A DNA stretch of 11,168 bases, taken from Lachnospiraceae bacterium (GTDB lineage Bacteria; Bacillota; Clostridia; Lachnospirales; Anaerotignaceae). The position numbers and the translations under genes were made by a program. The DNA is taken from contig JAQVIB010000043.1 in assembly GCA_028695945.1 (NCBI GenBank), positions 1 to 11,168 of the forward strand, written 5' to 3'. The notes beneath the pieces are model-generated. The model ran no database searches. It was not told where the DNA came from and saw nothing but the letters and a program-made list of their open reading frames with translations. Positions 4,956 through 11,168 of the stretch are shown piece after piece (within the stretch, counting starts at the first letter, position 1; each line of letters begins with the position of its first letter).

Positions 4956-7118
4956 ATGAAAAATGACGAGATTATGAACGGTCGTAAGGAACGAATTTAT
5001 GAATATATTAAAAGCGAAGATTATCTCCCTCTTAAAAGACATGAGCTGTGTGTAATTTTAGATGTACCTGCAGAGGAAAGGCACCAGTTTGAAGACATTA
5101 TCAGTCAGCTACTAAGCGAAGGTAAGGTTATAGAAACTAAAAAGGGTAAAATTATGCTACCTAAAGAGCTTAATATGGTGGCTGGTGTATTTACAGGCAA
5201 TGCTAAGGGTTTTGGCTTTGTAACTGCTGATGAGGGCTTTGACAGGGATATCTTTATTCCAGCTGAATATACAGGCGGTGCGATGCATAAAGACAGGGTT
5301 ATGGTAAGGTTAATTACTGCAGCTTCAAATGGCAAACGTGCCGAAGGTGAAATTGTTCGTATTGTGGAAAAAGGTACAGATAACTTAGTTGGCACATTTG
5401 AGCTTTTAAAAGGGTTTGGTTTTGTTACATGCGATGATAAAAAAATTGCCCAGGACATATTTGTTTCTAAAGAAAACACAAGAGGTGCAGTAACTGGGCA
5501 TAAGGTAGTTGTTAAAATTACAAAACGACCTGATGGCAGTAGAAGTCCAGAAGGTGTTATAACTGAAATTTTGGGACATATTGACGACCCTGGCGTTGAT
5601 ATTTTATCTATAATACGCCAGTATGATTTGCCGCAAGAGTTTAACGAAGGGGCATATGCTCAAACGGAAAAAATTAATTTGGATATTACAACGGCAGAAA
5701 TTGAGGGTCGTGAAGATTTTAGAAATGTTGTAACAGTTACTATAGACGGTGATGACAGCAAGGATTTTGATGATGCCGTTAGTTTGGATATTTTGGAAAA
5801 TGGAAATTTTCAGCTGGGTGTTCATATTGCAGATGTTAGCCACTATGTAACAGAGGGTTCTCCACTGGATAAAGAGGCGTATAACAGAGGCACTAGTTAC
5901 TATTTGGTGGACAGGGTTATTCCAATGATCCCACATAAGCTTAGTAATGGAATATGTTCCCTTAACCCTAATGAGGATAGGCTTACTTTAAGCTGTATTA
6001 TGGAAATAAGCCGAACTGGTGAGGTTGTTGCACATAAGATTTGTGAAAGCGTTATTCATTCTCATGCTCGTTTAACCTACACAAAGGTAAATAAAATAAT
6101 TCAGCTTGAGGACCCAGAACTTTGTGAAGAATACAAAGACTTTGTGCCTATGCTTAAAGATATGAATAAACTTAGGATGATACTTGGTAAAAAACGTCAG
6201 CATAGGGGCAGTGTAAACTTCGATTTTCCAGAGGCCAAAATTGTATTGGACAAAAACGGAAAGGTTTTGGATATTGCACCTTACGATAGAAATTGGGCAA
6301 CTAACCTTATTGAAGAATTTATGTTGGTTTGTAACGAAACTGTTGCCGAGGATTACTTCTGGCAGGAGGCTCCTTTTGTATACAGAAATCACGAAACACC
6401 AGATGATGAAAAAGTTGAAAATATGAAAAAGATACTTCGTACTTTCGGCTACAGAATTAAAGGGCAAAATGAAGTGCATCCAAAGGAAATACAAGCAATA
6501 CTGAATGCAGTTGCAGGCAAACCAGAGGAGCATATTATAAGTCGAATTGTGCTTAGAAGTATGAAACAGGCAAGGTATCAGGAGGAAAATGTTGGACATT
6601 TTGGCTTGGCGGCAAAGTATTACTGCCATTTCACGTCACCAATAAGACGTTATCCAGACTTGCAGATACACAGAATAATTAAGGAAAATCTTAAAGGCAA
6701 TCTTGGGGAAAATAGAGCAAGACACTATGATAGAATACTTCCTGTTGTTTGCAAACAGTGTTCATCTAAAGAAAGATTAGCCGAGGAAGCTGAAAGAGAA
6801 ACCGACAAGCTGAAAATGGTTGAATATATGAGTGAACGAATCGGACAGGTTTTTGATGGAATAATTTCAGGTGTTACGGGCTGGGGTATTTATGTAGAAC
6901 TTAACAACACCGTTGAAGGAATGGTTGCCTTAAATGGTATGACAGATGATTTTTACGATTTCGATGAGGTGAATCTTCAGGTTATTGGTAGAAGAAATAA
7001 CAAAATGTATAGACTTGGTGATAAGGTAACGGTTATGGTTGCAAAAGCCGATAAGGAGCAAAGAACTATAGATTTTGTGTTTACACAAGGAAGCGGTGAG
7101 CAGGCTGATGGAAATTAA
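4956..7118 (+). CDS. rnr: Ribonuclease R
   Basis: A 720-residue RNase II/R-family 3'-5' exoribonuclease that degrades structured RNA and, with tmRNA-SmpB, mRNAs lacking a stop codon. Domains in order: an N-terminal winged-helix segment (about 8-65); two cold-shock/OB folds, seen as GFGFVTADEGFDRDIFIP (about 85-102) and GFGFVTCDD (from about 153); the RNB catalytic domain (about 250-580); and a C-terminal S1 domain (about 630-712) with GVTGWGIYVEL. The RNB metal site is complete: DGDDSKDFDD gives Asp264, Asp270, Asp272 and Asp273. The HFTSPIRRYPDLQ block near 558 marks the end of the nuclease domain. The Lys-rich tail found in E. coli RNase R is missing, as is common in Firmicutes. The start at 4956 has AAGGTGG 9 nt upstream; an in-frame extension to 4842 lacks a ribosome-binding site and spans the promoter. 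Its 3' end overlaps the reductase gene by 11 nt. Confidence 0.95.
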   Translation: MKNDEIMNGRKERIYEYIKSEDYLPLKRHELCVILDVPAEERHQFEDIISQLLSEGKVIETKKGKIMLPKELNMVAGVFTGNAKGFGFVTADEGFDRDIFIPAEYTGGAMHKDRVMVRLITAASNGKRAEGEIVRIVEKGTDNLVGTFELLKGFGFVTCDDKKIAQDIFVSKENTRGAVTGHKVVVKITKRPDGSRSPEGVITEILGHIDDPGVDILSIIRQYDLPQEFNEGAYAQTEKINLDITTAEIEGREDFRNVVTVTIDGDDSKDFDDAVSLDILENGNFQLGVHIADVSHYVTEGSPLDKEAYNRGTSYYLVDRVIPMIPHKLSNGICSLNPNEDRLTLSCIMEISRTGEVVAHKICESVIHSHARLTYTKVNKIIQLEDPELCEEYKDFVPMLKDMNKLRMILGKKRQHRGSVNFDFPEAKIVLDKNGKVLDIAPYDRNWATNLIEEFMLVCNETVAEDYFWQEAPFVYRNHETPDDEKVENMKKILRTFGYRIKGQNEVHPKEIQAILNAVAGKPEEHIISRIVLRSMKQARYQEENVGHFGLAAKYYCHFTSPIRRYPDLQIHRIIKENLKGNLGENRARHYDRILPVVCKQCSSKERLAEEAERETDKLKMVEYMSERIGQVFDGIISGVTGWGIYVELNNTVEGMVALNGMTDDFYDFDEVNLQVIGRRNNKMYRLGDKVTVMVAKADKEQRTIDFVFTQGSGEQADGN

Positions 7119-8019
7119 TAAGGTTGCATTGGTTGGCTTTGGAGCAATTGGGTGCATATATGCTAAAGGACTTATTAATGGATGTAACGATTTTGCTGTT
7201 GTTGCCGGCGGCACACGTGGTGAACGGATAAAAACCAATGGTGTAAAGGTAAACAATACTTTGGTTTTGCCTAGGGTTGTAAACCCAGAAAATGAAGATT
7301 GGAAAGCGGACTTAATTATTTTTACTGTAAAGAATTATCAGCTTGCCCAGGCTATTGAGGACGTTAGAAATTTGATTAATAATGAAACAATACTTCTTCC
7401 TTTATTAAATGGGGTTACTGCAACTGATGAACTTAAAGCTGCTTACCCTAATAATACTGTGCTTTATGGTATAGCATTGGGTATTGATGCTGTAAGAACC
7501 GACGATGGCATTACAAATTCCAGTGATGGAATTATTCAATTTGGAAATGCAAAAAATGCACCAGTTACCCCTGATGTATCGGCTGTTAAAGATGTATTTG
7601 ATAAATCTGGCATAGAAAGTGAGATTTGCGAAGACATGCTTAGAACTATATGGCGCAAGTGGATGATTAATGTAAGCACAAATCAGCTTTCTGCCATTAT
7701 TGGTTGCGGATATGGATGGTTTTTGAAAGTTCCGCATATAAATGAAGCTATGCACCAAGTTATGCTAGAGGTTGTTGAACTTGCACAGAAAAAGGGAATA
7801 AACCTAACAAAAGAGGATGCCTTTGAATATGACAAATTGTTACCTTCGTTTAATCCTGATGGAAAAACTTCTATGGCACAGGATGTTGAGGCAAAAAGAA
7901 AAACAGAGGTGGATTATTTTTCGGGCATCGCGATAAAATATGGCAAGGAGCTTGGCGTGGAAACGCCTTGGAACAACATGATGAACCTTATTATAAAAGG
8001 GATAGAAGCAACCTATTAA
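7108..8019 (+). CDS. panE: 2-dehydropantoate 2-reductase (ketopantoate reductase family)
   Basis: A 303-residue NADPH-dependent reductase of the ApbA/PanE family, which reduces ketopantoate to pantoate for pantothenate and CoA synthesis. The Rossmann nucleotide site VALVGFGAIG is at about residues 6-15. The C-terminal ApbA domain keeps the family's Lys-x3-Asn-x3-Asn spacing (Lys184, Asn188, Asn192 in RKWMINVSTNQL) and the TSMAQDVEAKRKTEVDYFSG block with Glu267. The ATG at 7108 follows GGTGAG (7095-7100) by 7 nt and lies inside the last codons of rnr, suggesting translational coupling. An in-frame GTG at 7096 is possible but overlaps that site. A terminator follows the stop. The family contains paralogues acting on other 2-keto acids, so the exact substrate is less certain than the reaction type. 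No panB or panC is nearby. Confidence 0.85.
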   Translation: MEINKVALVGFGAIGCIYAKGLINGCNDFAVVAGGTRGERIKTNGVKVNNTLVLPRVVNPENEDWKADLIIFTVKNYQLAQAIEDVRNLINNETILLPLLNGVTATDELKAAYPNNTVLYGIALGIDAVRTDDGITNSSDGIIQFGNAKNAPVTPDVSAVKDVFDKSGIESEICEDMLRTIWRKWMINVSTNQLSAIIGCGYGWFLKVPHINEAMHQVMLEVVELAQKKGINLTKEDAFEYDKLLPSFNPDGKTSMAQDVEAKRKTEVDYFSGIAIKYGKELGVETPWNNMMNLIIKGIEATY

Positions 8020-8027
8020 TTTAAGGC

Positions 8028-8057
8028 AAAAGGAGAGGAGAAATCTTCTCCTTTTTT
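8028..8057 (+). terminator. Terminator after the rnr-panE operon
   Basis: AAAAGGAGAGGA (8028-8039) pairs with TCTTCTCCTTTT (8044-8055) around a GAAA tetraloop, with one G-U pair, and the T-run continues to 8057. It separates the rnr-panE transcript from smpB. Confidence 0.85.
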
Positions 8058-8092
8058 GTAATAATATTTTAATACTATTTTTAAATGATATG

Positions 8093-8101
8093 TGTTATAA
8101 T
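8093..8101 (+). promoter_or_regulatory. Extended -10 promoter of smpB
   Basis: TGTTATAAT (8093-8101) is an extended -10 with a perfect TATAAT hexamer. The -35 region (about 8073-8078, TACTAT) is poor, as is tolerated with an extended -10. The start would be near 8108, about 37 nt before the smpB start codon. Confidence 0.55.
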
Positions 8102-8144
8102 AACTAAGCTTGAAGCATTACTAAAGAAACGTGAGGTGATAAAT

Positions 8145-8618
8145 TTGGCTAAGGAAACGTCTGTAAAATTAGTTGCACAAAATAAAAAAGCATATCATGA
8201 ATATTTTATAGAGGAAACATTTCAGGCCGGATTATCTCTTGTGGGTACTGAGGTAAAAAGTCTTAGGCAGGGCAAGTGTAGCCTTAAAGAAAGCTTCATT
8301 CGTATTGAAAATGGAGAGGCATTTATTTATAATATGCACATAAGCCCATATGAGCAGGGTAATATTTTTAACAAAGACCCTTTGCGGGTAAGAAGATTGC
8401 TTTTGCATAAAAGTGAAATAAACAAAATAAGAGGAGCAATACAGGCTACGGGTTATACTGTTGTTCCACTTAAGGTGTATTTTCATAAAAGCCTAGTGAA
8501 AATTGATATTGGCATAGCAAAGGGCAAAAAGCTTTATGATAAACGCCAAACAATTGCAAAAAATGACCAAATGCGTGAGGCTGCTAAGGATTTTAAAATT
8601 CGTAACCTTACTATTTAA
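8145..8618 (+). CDS. smpB: SsrA-binding protein SmpB
   Basis: A 157-residue RNA-binding protein that holds the tRNA-like end of tmRNA and places it in the empty A site of stalled ribosomes. The family blocks are all present: KKAYHEYFIEETFQAGLSL (14-32), VGTEVKSLRQGK (33-44), the IYNMHISPYEQGN stretch (61-73), RVRRLLLHKSEI (81-92), and the basic tail KKLYDKRQTIAKNDQMREAAK starting near 128, which enters the decoding centre. The start is a TTG at 8145: GAGGTGAT (8133-8140) is correctly placed before it, and the protein then begins MAKETSVKLVAQNKKAYHEY as in relatives. Starting at the ATG at 8085 would add 20 non-conserved residues and cover the promoter. The gene for its RNA partner follows 53 nt downstream. 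Confidence 0.95.
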   Translation: MAKETSVKLVAQNKKAYHEYFIEETFQAGLSLVGTEVKSLRQGKCSLKESFIRIENGEAFIYNMHISPYEQGNIFNKDPLRVRRLLLHKSEINKIRGAIQATGYTVVPLKVYFHKSLVKIDIGIAKGKKLYDKRQTIAKNDQMREAAKDFKIRNLTI

Positions 8619-8634
8619 TTATTATTTCTGATAT

Positions 8635-8664
8635 TTGTAAAAACAAAGAATTTGTCGGTATTTA
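8635..8664 (+). promoter_or_regulatory. Promoter of ssrA
   Basis: TTGTAA (8635-8640), an 18-nt spacer and TATTTA (8659-8664). The distance from the -10 element places transcription start at about 8671-8672, exactly where the mature tmRNA acceptor stem begins. Confidence 0.5.
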
Positions 8665-8671
8665 TTTTCAA

Positions 8672-9021
8672 GGGGATGTAATGGTTTCGACGGGAGTCTT
8701 GAAAATAGTAATAGCCATCCGCAGGTCTGGTAACTGCGTCATCAAACCGGAAAATTTTAAAACAAACGACAAAGATTATTCTTTATTAGCAGCTTAATGC
8801 TGCTCGTTGGCCTCTAATCTCTCACAGTTAGAGTAACCGGCGTCGACTTTGTGGGGAACTTTTTTACCAAAGCTTTGAGGTAAAAAAAGAAATATGAAGC
8901 TACCAAGGATTTCAGCCTGTTGTTGGGCGGCTATCTGAGGGAAATTCTAAAACAGCAACTGTGATGGGAGAAGTTTCTATGGATGGGTTTTCGGACAGGA
9001 GTTCGATTCTCCTCATCTCCA
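8672..9021 (+). ncRNA. ssrA: Transfer-messenger RNA (tmRNA, SsrA)
   Basis: A one-piece tmRNA of 350 nt. The acceptor stem pairs GGGGATG (8672-8678) with CATCTCC (9014-9020), one G-U pair, and has discriminator A9021. The 5' signature continues TAATGGTTTCGACGGGAG, and the T arm is AGGAG-TTCGATT-CTCCT (8997-9013). CCA is not encoded. A PK1-like fold (GCAG/CTGC, CTGGT/ACCGG) ends at 8750, and 11 nt later the tag frame opens at ACA 8762, reading TNDKDYSLLAA followed by TAA (8795-8797). The stop lies in the loop of a perfect AGCAGC/GCTGCT hairpin (8788-8804). The tag marks unfinished proteins for ClpXP-type proteolysis through its LAA end. The gene lies directly after smpB and has its own promoter and terminator. 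Confidence 0.95.
8997..9021. other. Presumed attachment-site region at the ssrA 3' end
   Basis: The T arm plus 3' acceptor strand of ssrA is a known target for tyrosine-recombinase elements, and an integrase gene starts about 200 bp beyond it pointing away. The crossover would lie in or near this segment. No second copy exists inside the window, so the core limits cannot be defined from this sequence alone. Confidence 0.4.
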
Positions 9022-9026
9022 TACAT

Positions 9027-9061
9027 AAAAAAGACTATATCAACTAGATATGGTCTTTTTT
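9027..9061 (+). terminator. Terminator of ssrA
   Basis: AAAAAAGACTATATC (9027-9041) pairs with GATATGGTCTTTTTT (9047-9061) over 15 bp with one G-U pair and a 5-nt loop, ending in a T-run. Confidence 0.9.
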
Positions 9062-9103
9062 ATTGCTGTTTACAGCTATATATTGTGTTTATTTGGTTTT
9101 AAA

Positions 9104-9211
9104 ATGGTACATATTGAAGTTTGGTACATTTTTTGGTACATTTTTGATTAGACTTGTGATATAATTATTTCGTTGGTACATATTATTGGTTCATTTTTTA
9201 ACTTGGTACAT
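9104..9211 (+). repeat. Six 9-bp TTGGTACAT-type direct repeats before the integrase
   Basis: Copies lie at 9104-9112 (first base A), 9121-9129, 9133-9141, 9173-9181, 9186-9194 (TTGGTTCAT, one mismatch) and 9203-9211, all on the same strand. Start-to-start steps are 17, 12, 40, 13 and 17 bp: two triads with nearly mirrored spacing around the extended -10 sequence at 9157-9165. They are most likely protein-binding sites, either integrase arm-type sites at the element's left end or operator sites controlling the integrase gene. Confidence 0.8.
9157..9165 (+). promoter_or_regulatory. Extended -10 promoter of the integrase gene
   Basis: TGATATAAT (9157-9165) is an extended -10 with a perfect TATAAT; no good -35 lies upstream, where repeats 2 and 3 occupy the place. 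The start would be near 9172, so repeats 4-6 fall in the leader. Binding at the repeats could therefore control transcription. Confidence 0.5.
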
Positions 9212-9227
9212 TTGGAAGGTGAAGATT

Positions 9228-10403
9228 ATGGCAAGAAAAACGATTGAACGAAATATATCTTATGACGATGAACGAAAAAAATATTACGTTACCTTTAATT
9301 ACGGGAATGATGATGCAGGAAAGCAAATTGTAAAGAGAAAGTCTTTTGACAAAATAACTGAGGCAAGGCGTGCTCTAAAGGAATTTGAAGGCGATAAAAT
9401 AAAGGGCAATGTTTCTGTACCTAGTGGATACACGGTAAGCACATGGCTGGATTATTGGCTGGAAACAGTTGTTATGCCCAATAGAGAAGCAACGACCGTA
9501 TACTTCTATAAGCAAATTATTGAAAATCATTTGAAGCCTGAGCTTGGCAACGTAAATTTGCAAAATCTTAAGCCTACTCAACTTCAAAAATACTATGCAA
9601 AAAAGCTTAGTGAAAGAAGAGAAAACGACAGTTCTTTGTCACCCAATACCGTAAAAAAGCATCATAATTTAATGAAGACGGCACTAGGTGTGGCGGTAAA
9701 ACAAGGAGTCTTGCTTAATAATCCTGCGGATAGAGTTGAACCACCTGTTACAATACAAAAGGAAGCCAATTTCTATACCCCTGAGCAAATGAAAAAGTTA
9801 TTTGAACTGGTCAAGGGAGATCGGCTTGAAATTACAGTAAAGCTTATAGGATATTTGGGTCTGAGGCGTGAGGAAGCATGTGGTTTAAAATGGGATAGCG
9901 TTGATTTCCAAAATAGAAAAATTATAATACGAGAGGCAAGGACGCAAGCTGGCAGCGTAATTGTGGATAAGGGAACAAAAAACAAAGCCTCTTCACGAAC
10001 ACCATACATGAATGACGAGCTTTTTGTATTACTTAAAAATGAAAAAGCAAGACAGGAAGAAAACAAAAAAGCTTTTGGTTTAGATTATAATCCCAGTAAC
10101 TTTGTACTGGTGTGGGACGATGGACATCCATACAGACCTAACTATTTGTCTGTACTTTTTACAAAATTCGTTGGGACTACGGACTTGCCGCCGTTAACAC
10201 TCCATGGACTTCGCCACTCATTTGCAAGTACAGCTCATGCCATAGGGGTTTCAGTTTATGAAATTGGTAAGTCTATGGGGCATAGCACACCAGCAACAAC
10301 TCTTAAGGTTTATACACATTTACAAGATAAAACTCATGAAGAGGCTATAAGAAAGGTTGAAGATATGTATAAGTCTGATGTAGATGAGGGGAAGACGGAT
10401 TAG
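9228..10403 (+). CDS. int: Tyrosine recombinase / integrase (Tn916-phage type)
   Basis: A 391-residue site-specific recombinase that would insert and excise the element at the ssrA 3' end. The N-terminal AP2-like arm-binding domain (about 8-58) carries the ISYDDERKKYYVTF strand pattern. A SAM-like core-binding domain follows (about 68-170, from TVSTWLDYWLETVV), then the catalytic domain (about 185-375). Catalytic residues are complete: Arg213 in LGLRREEA, His326-x-x-Arg329 in LHGLRHSFAST, His352 in MGHS and the nucleophile Tyr362 in KVYTHL. The start at 9228 has AAGGTG (9216-9221) 6 nt upstream; an in-frame ATG at 9186 lies in the repeats and has no site. The last repeat copy ends 16 nt before the start codon. 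No excisionase gene is seen between ssrA and int. Confidence 0.93.
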   Translation: MARKTIERNISYDDERKKYYVTFNYGNDDAGKQIVKRKSFDKITEARRALKEFEGDKIKGNVSVPSGYTVSTWLDYWLETVVMPNREATTVYFYKQIIENHLKPELGNVNLQNLKPTQLQKYYAKKLSERRENDSSLSPNTVKKHHNLMKTALGVAVKQGVLLNNPADRVEPPVTIQKEANFYTPEQMKKLFELVKGDRLEITVKLIGYLGLRREEACGLKWDSVDFQNRKIIIREARTQAGSVIVDKGTKNKASSRTPYMNDELFVLLKNEKARQEENKKAFGLDYNPSNFVLVWDDGHPYRPNYLSVLFTKFVGTTDLPPLTLHGLRHSFASTAHAIGVSVYEIGKSMGHSTPATTLKVYTHLQDKTHEEAIRKVEDMYKSDVDEGKTD

Positions 10404-10443
10404 CGGAAGTTGATATAAGGTTACTCATTAGTGGTTTTAAATA

Positions 10444-10493
10444 CTTTTAAGTCAATAAAAATAATAATTTTACTATTTTTATTGACTTAAAAG
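10444..10493. repeat. Perfect 20-bp inverted repeat before the ATPase gene
   Basis: CTTTTAAGTCAATAAAAATA (10444-10463) is matched exactly by its reverse complement (10474-10493) around a 10-nt spacer. The right arm contains the TTGACT -35 hexamer of the downstream gene, and the left arm holds the same hexamer on the opposite strand. The composition is too AT-rich and lacks a T-run for a normal terminator, so an operator or a DNA cruciform is more likely. Confidence 0.8.
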
Positions 10494-10509
10494 CAATAAA
10501 TGGTATCAT
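10482..10509 (+). promoter_or_regulatory. Promoter of the ATPase gene
   Basis: TTGACT (10482-10487), a 16-nt spacer and TATCAT (10504-10509) with an extended -10 TG (10501-10502). The -35 element sits inside the right arm of the inverted repeat at 10444-10493. Confidence 0.6.
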
Positions 10510-10532
10510 AATAGTAAAAGAGGTGATGTTAT

Positions 10533-11168
10533 ATGCGCAGAAGAATTGAAGATAAGTTACTTGAATGGAAACAGCGTGAAAAAAGAATGCCCCTGTTACT
10601 ATACGGAGCTAGGCAGGTTGGAAAGACCTACATCCTAACGGAATTTGGAAGACAATATTTTGAAAATACAGTATATATAAATCTTGAGACTAATTTGGCG
10701 GTGGCATCCTACTTTACTGATGACATAAGTCCTGAAAGAATCATTCGTTTTCTTGAGGCTACCGTAAACCAAGAAATAGTGGCAGGTAAAACACTTATTA
10801 TTTTTGACGAAATTCAAGCTTGCGAACGTGCCTTGACAGCACTGAAATATTTTTGTGAGTTGGCACCTGAGTATCATATTGCAGCAGCAGGAAGTCTGCT
10901 TGGCGTGGCAATACACAGAGAACAGTATTCATTTCCAGTTGGCAAGGTGGAAAGTAATACCCTTTACCCTTTGAATTTTCAAGAGTTTTTGTGGGCCATG
11001 GGAGAAGATCGTCTTGCTGAGGAAATTCACCGCTGTTTTGTTGAAAATGAACCTATGCCAGATGCTTTGCATAAAAAGGCTATTGAAAAGTACAGATACT
11101 ATTTAATTGTAGGTGGAATGCCTGCAAGTGTACAGACTTTCGTTAATACAGGCAAATTGGTGTTGGTG
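10533..11168 (+). CDS. AAA_14/DUF4143-type ATPase (partial, runs off the right edge)
   Basis: The open frame continues for 212 codons to the window end without a stop. The N-terminal part is an AAA_14 P-loop domain: Walker A GARQVGKT (25-32), Walker B LIIFDE (88-93) followed by IQ, and a sensor-like AAAGSLLG (117-124). The segment after residue 140, with LYPLNFQEFLWAMG and YLIVGGMPASVQ, is typical of the family whose second half is the DUF4143 domain; full-length members have about 380-450 residues, so roughly half is visible. The start is set by GAGGTG (10520-10525), 7 nt before the ATG. These cytoplasmic ATPases are frequent in gut anaerobes and on mobile DNA, and their role is not established. 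The gene lies 129 nt after int in the same direction with its own promoter, and is probably the first cargo gene of the element. Confidence 0.88.
   Translation, partial: MRRRIEDKLLEWKQREKRMPLLLYGARQVGKTYILTEFGRQYFENTVYINLETNLAVASYFTDDISPERIIRFLEATVNQEIVAGKTLIIFDEIQACERALTALKYFCELAPEYHIAAAGSLLGVAIHREQYSFPVGKVESNTLYPLNFQEFLWAMGEDRLAEEIHRCFVENEPMPDALHKKAIEKYRYYLIVGGMPASVQTFVNTGKLVLV

Noticed and set aside
6072..6629. 185-codon open frame on the minus strand inside rnr
   Set aside because: It lies wholly antisense to the conserved RNB domain and has Cys/Phe/Ile-rich composition expected of a reading-frame shadow.
8085..8144. ATG start for smpB at 8085
   Set aside because: The extra 20 residues match nothing in SmpB and include the promoter -10; the TTG at 8145 has the ribosome-binding site and the expected first residues.
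9104..9211. Repeats before int as a CRISPR array or plasmid iterons
   Set aside because: The units are only 9 bp, the gaps are irregular and shorter than spacers, and there are no cas or replication genes; protein-binding sites beside an integrase fit better.

Overview
The window looks like a chromosomal segment of a low-GC, motile, anaerobic Firmicute, most likely a Clostridia member near Lachnospirales. The basis is AT-rich coding sequence, strong AGGAGG/GAGGTG ribosome-binding sites, TATAAT promoters (several with an extended TGn -10), a CheX chemotaxis protein, an NhaC-type antiporter, and a one-piece tmRNA whose CCA is not encoded. No exact species is claimed.

Left part (1-2250, + strand): a cheX-like CheY-P phosphatase gene with its own terminator; an unrecognised secreted or membrane-anchored 189-residue protein; a decayed stretch ending in the C-terminal relic of a polysaccharide deacetylase; and a small Xre/HTH_26-type regulator whose leader holds an intrinsic terminator. 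A perfect 14-bp bidirectional terminator at 2213-2247 separates this part from the next.

Middle part (2286-4955): nhaC and purE, both on the minus strand. Between them, on the plus strand, lies a 40-residue peptide with one membrane segment and a Cys/Arg-rich tail (4094-4216). Its ribosome-binding site is buried in a long hairpin that could also terminate purE transcription.

Right-centre part (4956-9061, + strand): an RNA quality-control cluster of rnr (RNase R), panE-like ketopantoate reductase, smpB and ssrA (tmRNA). SmpB and tmRNA rescue ribosomes stalled on mRNAs lacking a stop codon, and RNase R degrades those mRNAs. The reductase is the metabolic outsider and starts inside the 3' end of rnr.

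Right end (9062-11168): a Tn916/phage-type tyrosine recombinase gene begins about 200 bp after the 3' end of ssrA, a well-known insertion target. It is preceded by six same-strand copies of a 9-bp TTGGTACAT-like repeat placed almost mirror-symmetrically around a candidate promoter. A perfect 20-bp inverted repeat overlaps the promoter of the next gene, an AAA_14/DUF4143-type ATPase that runs off the window. This is best read as the left end of an integrated element, with the rest of the cargo and the other attachment site outside the window.
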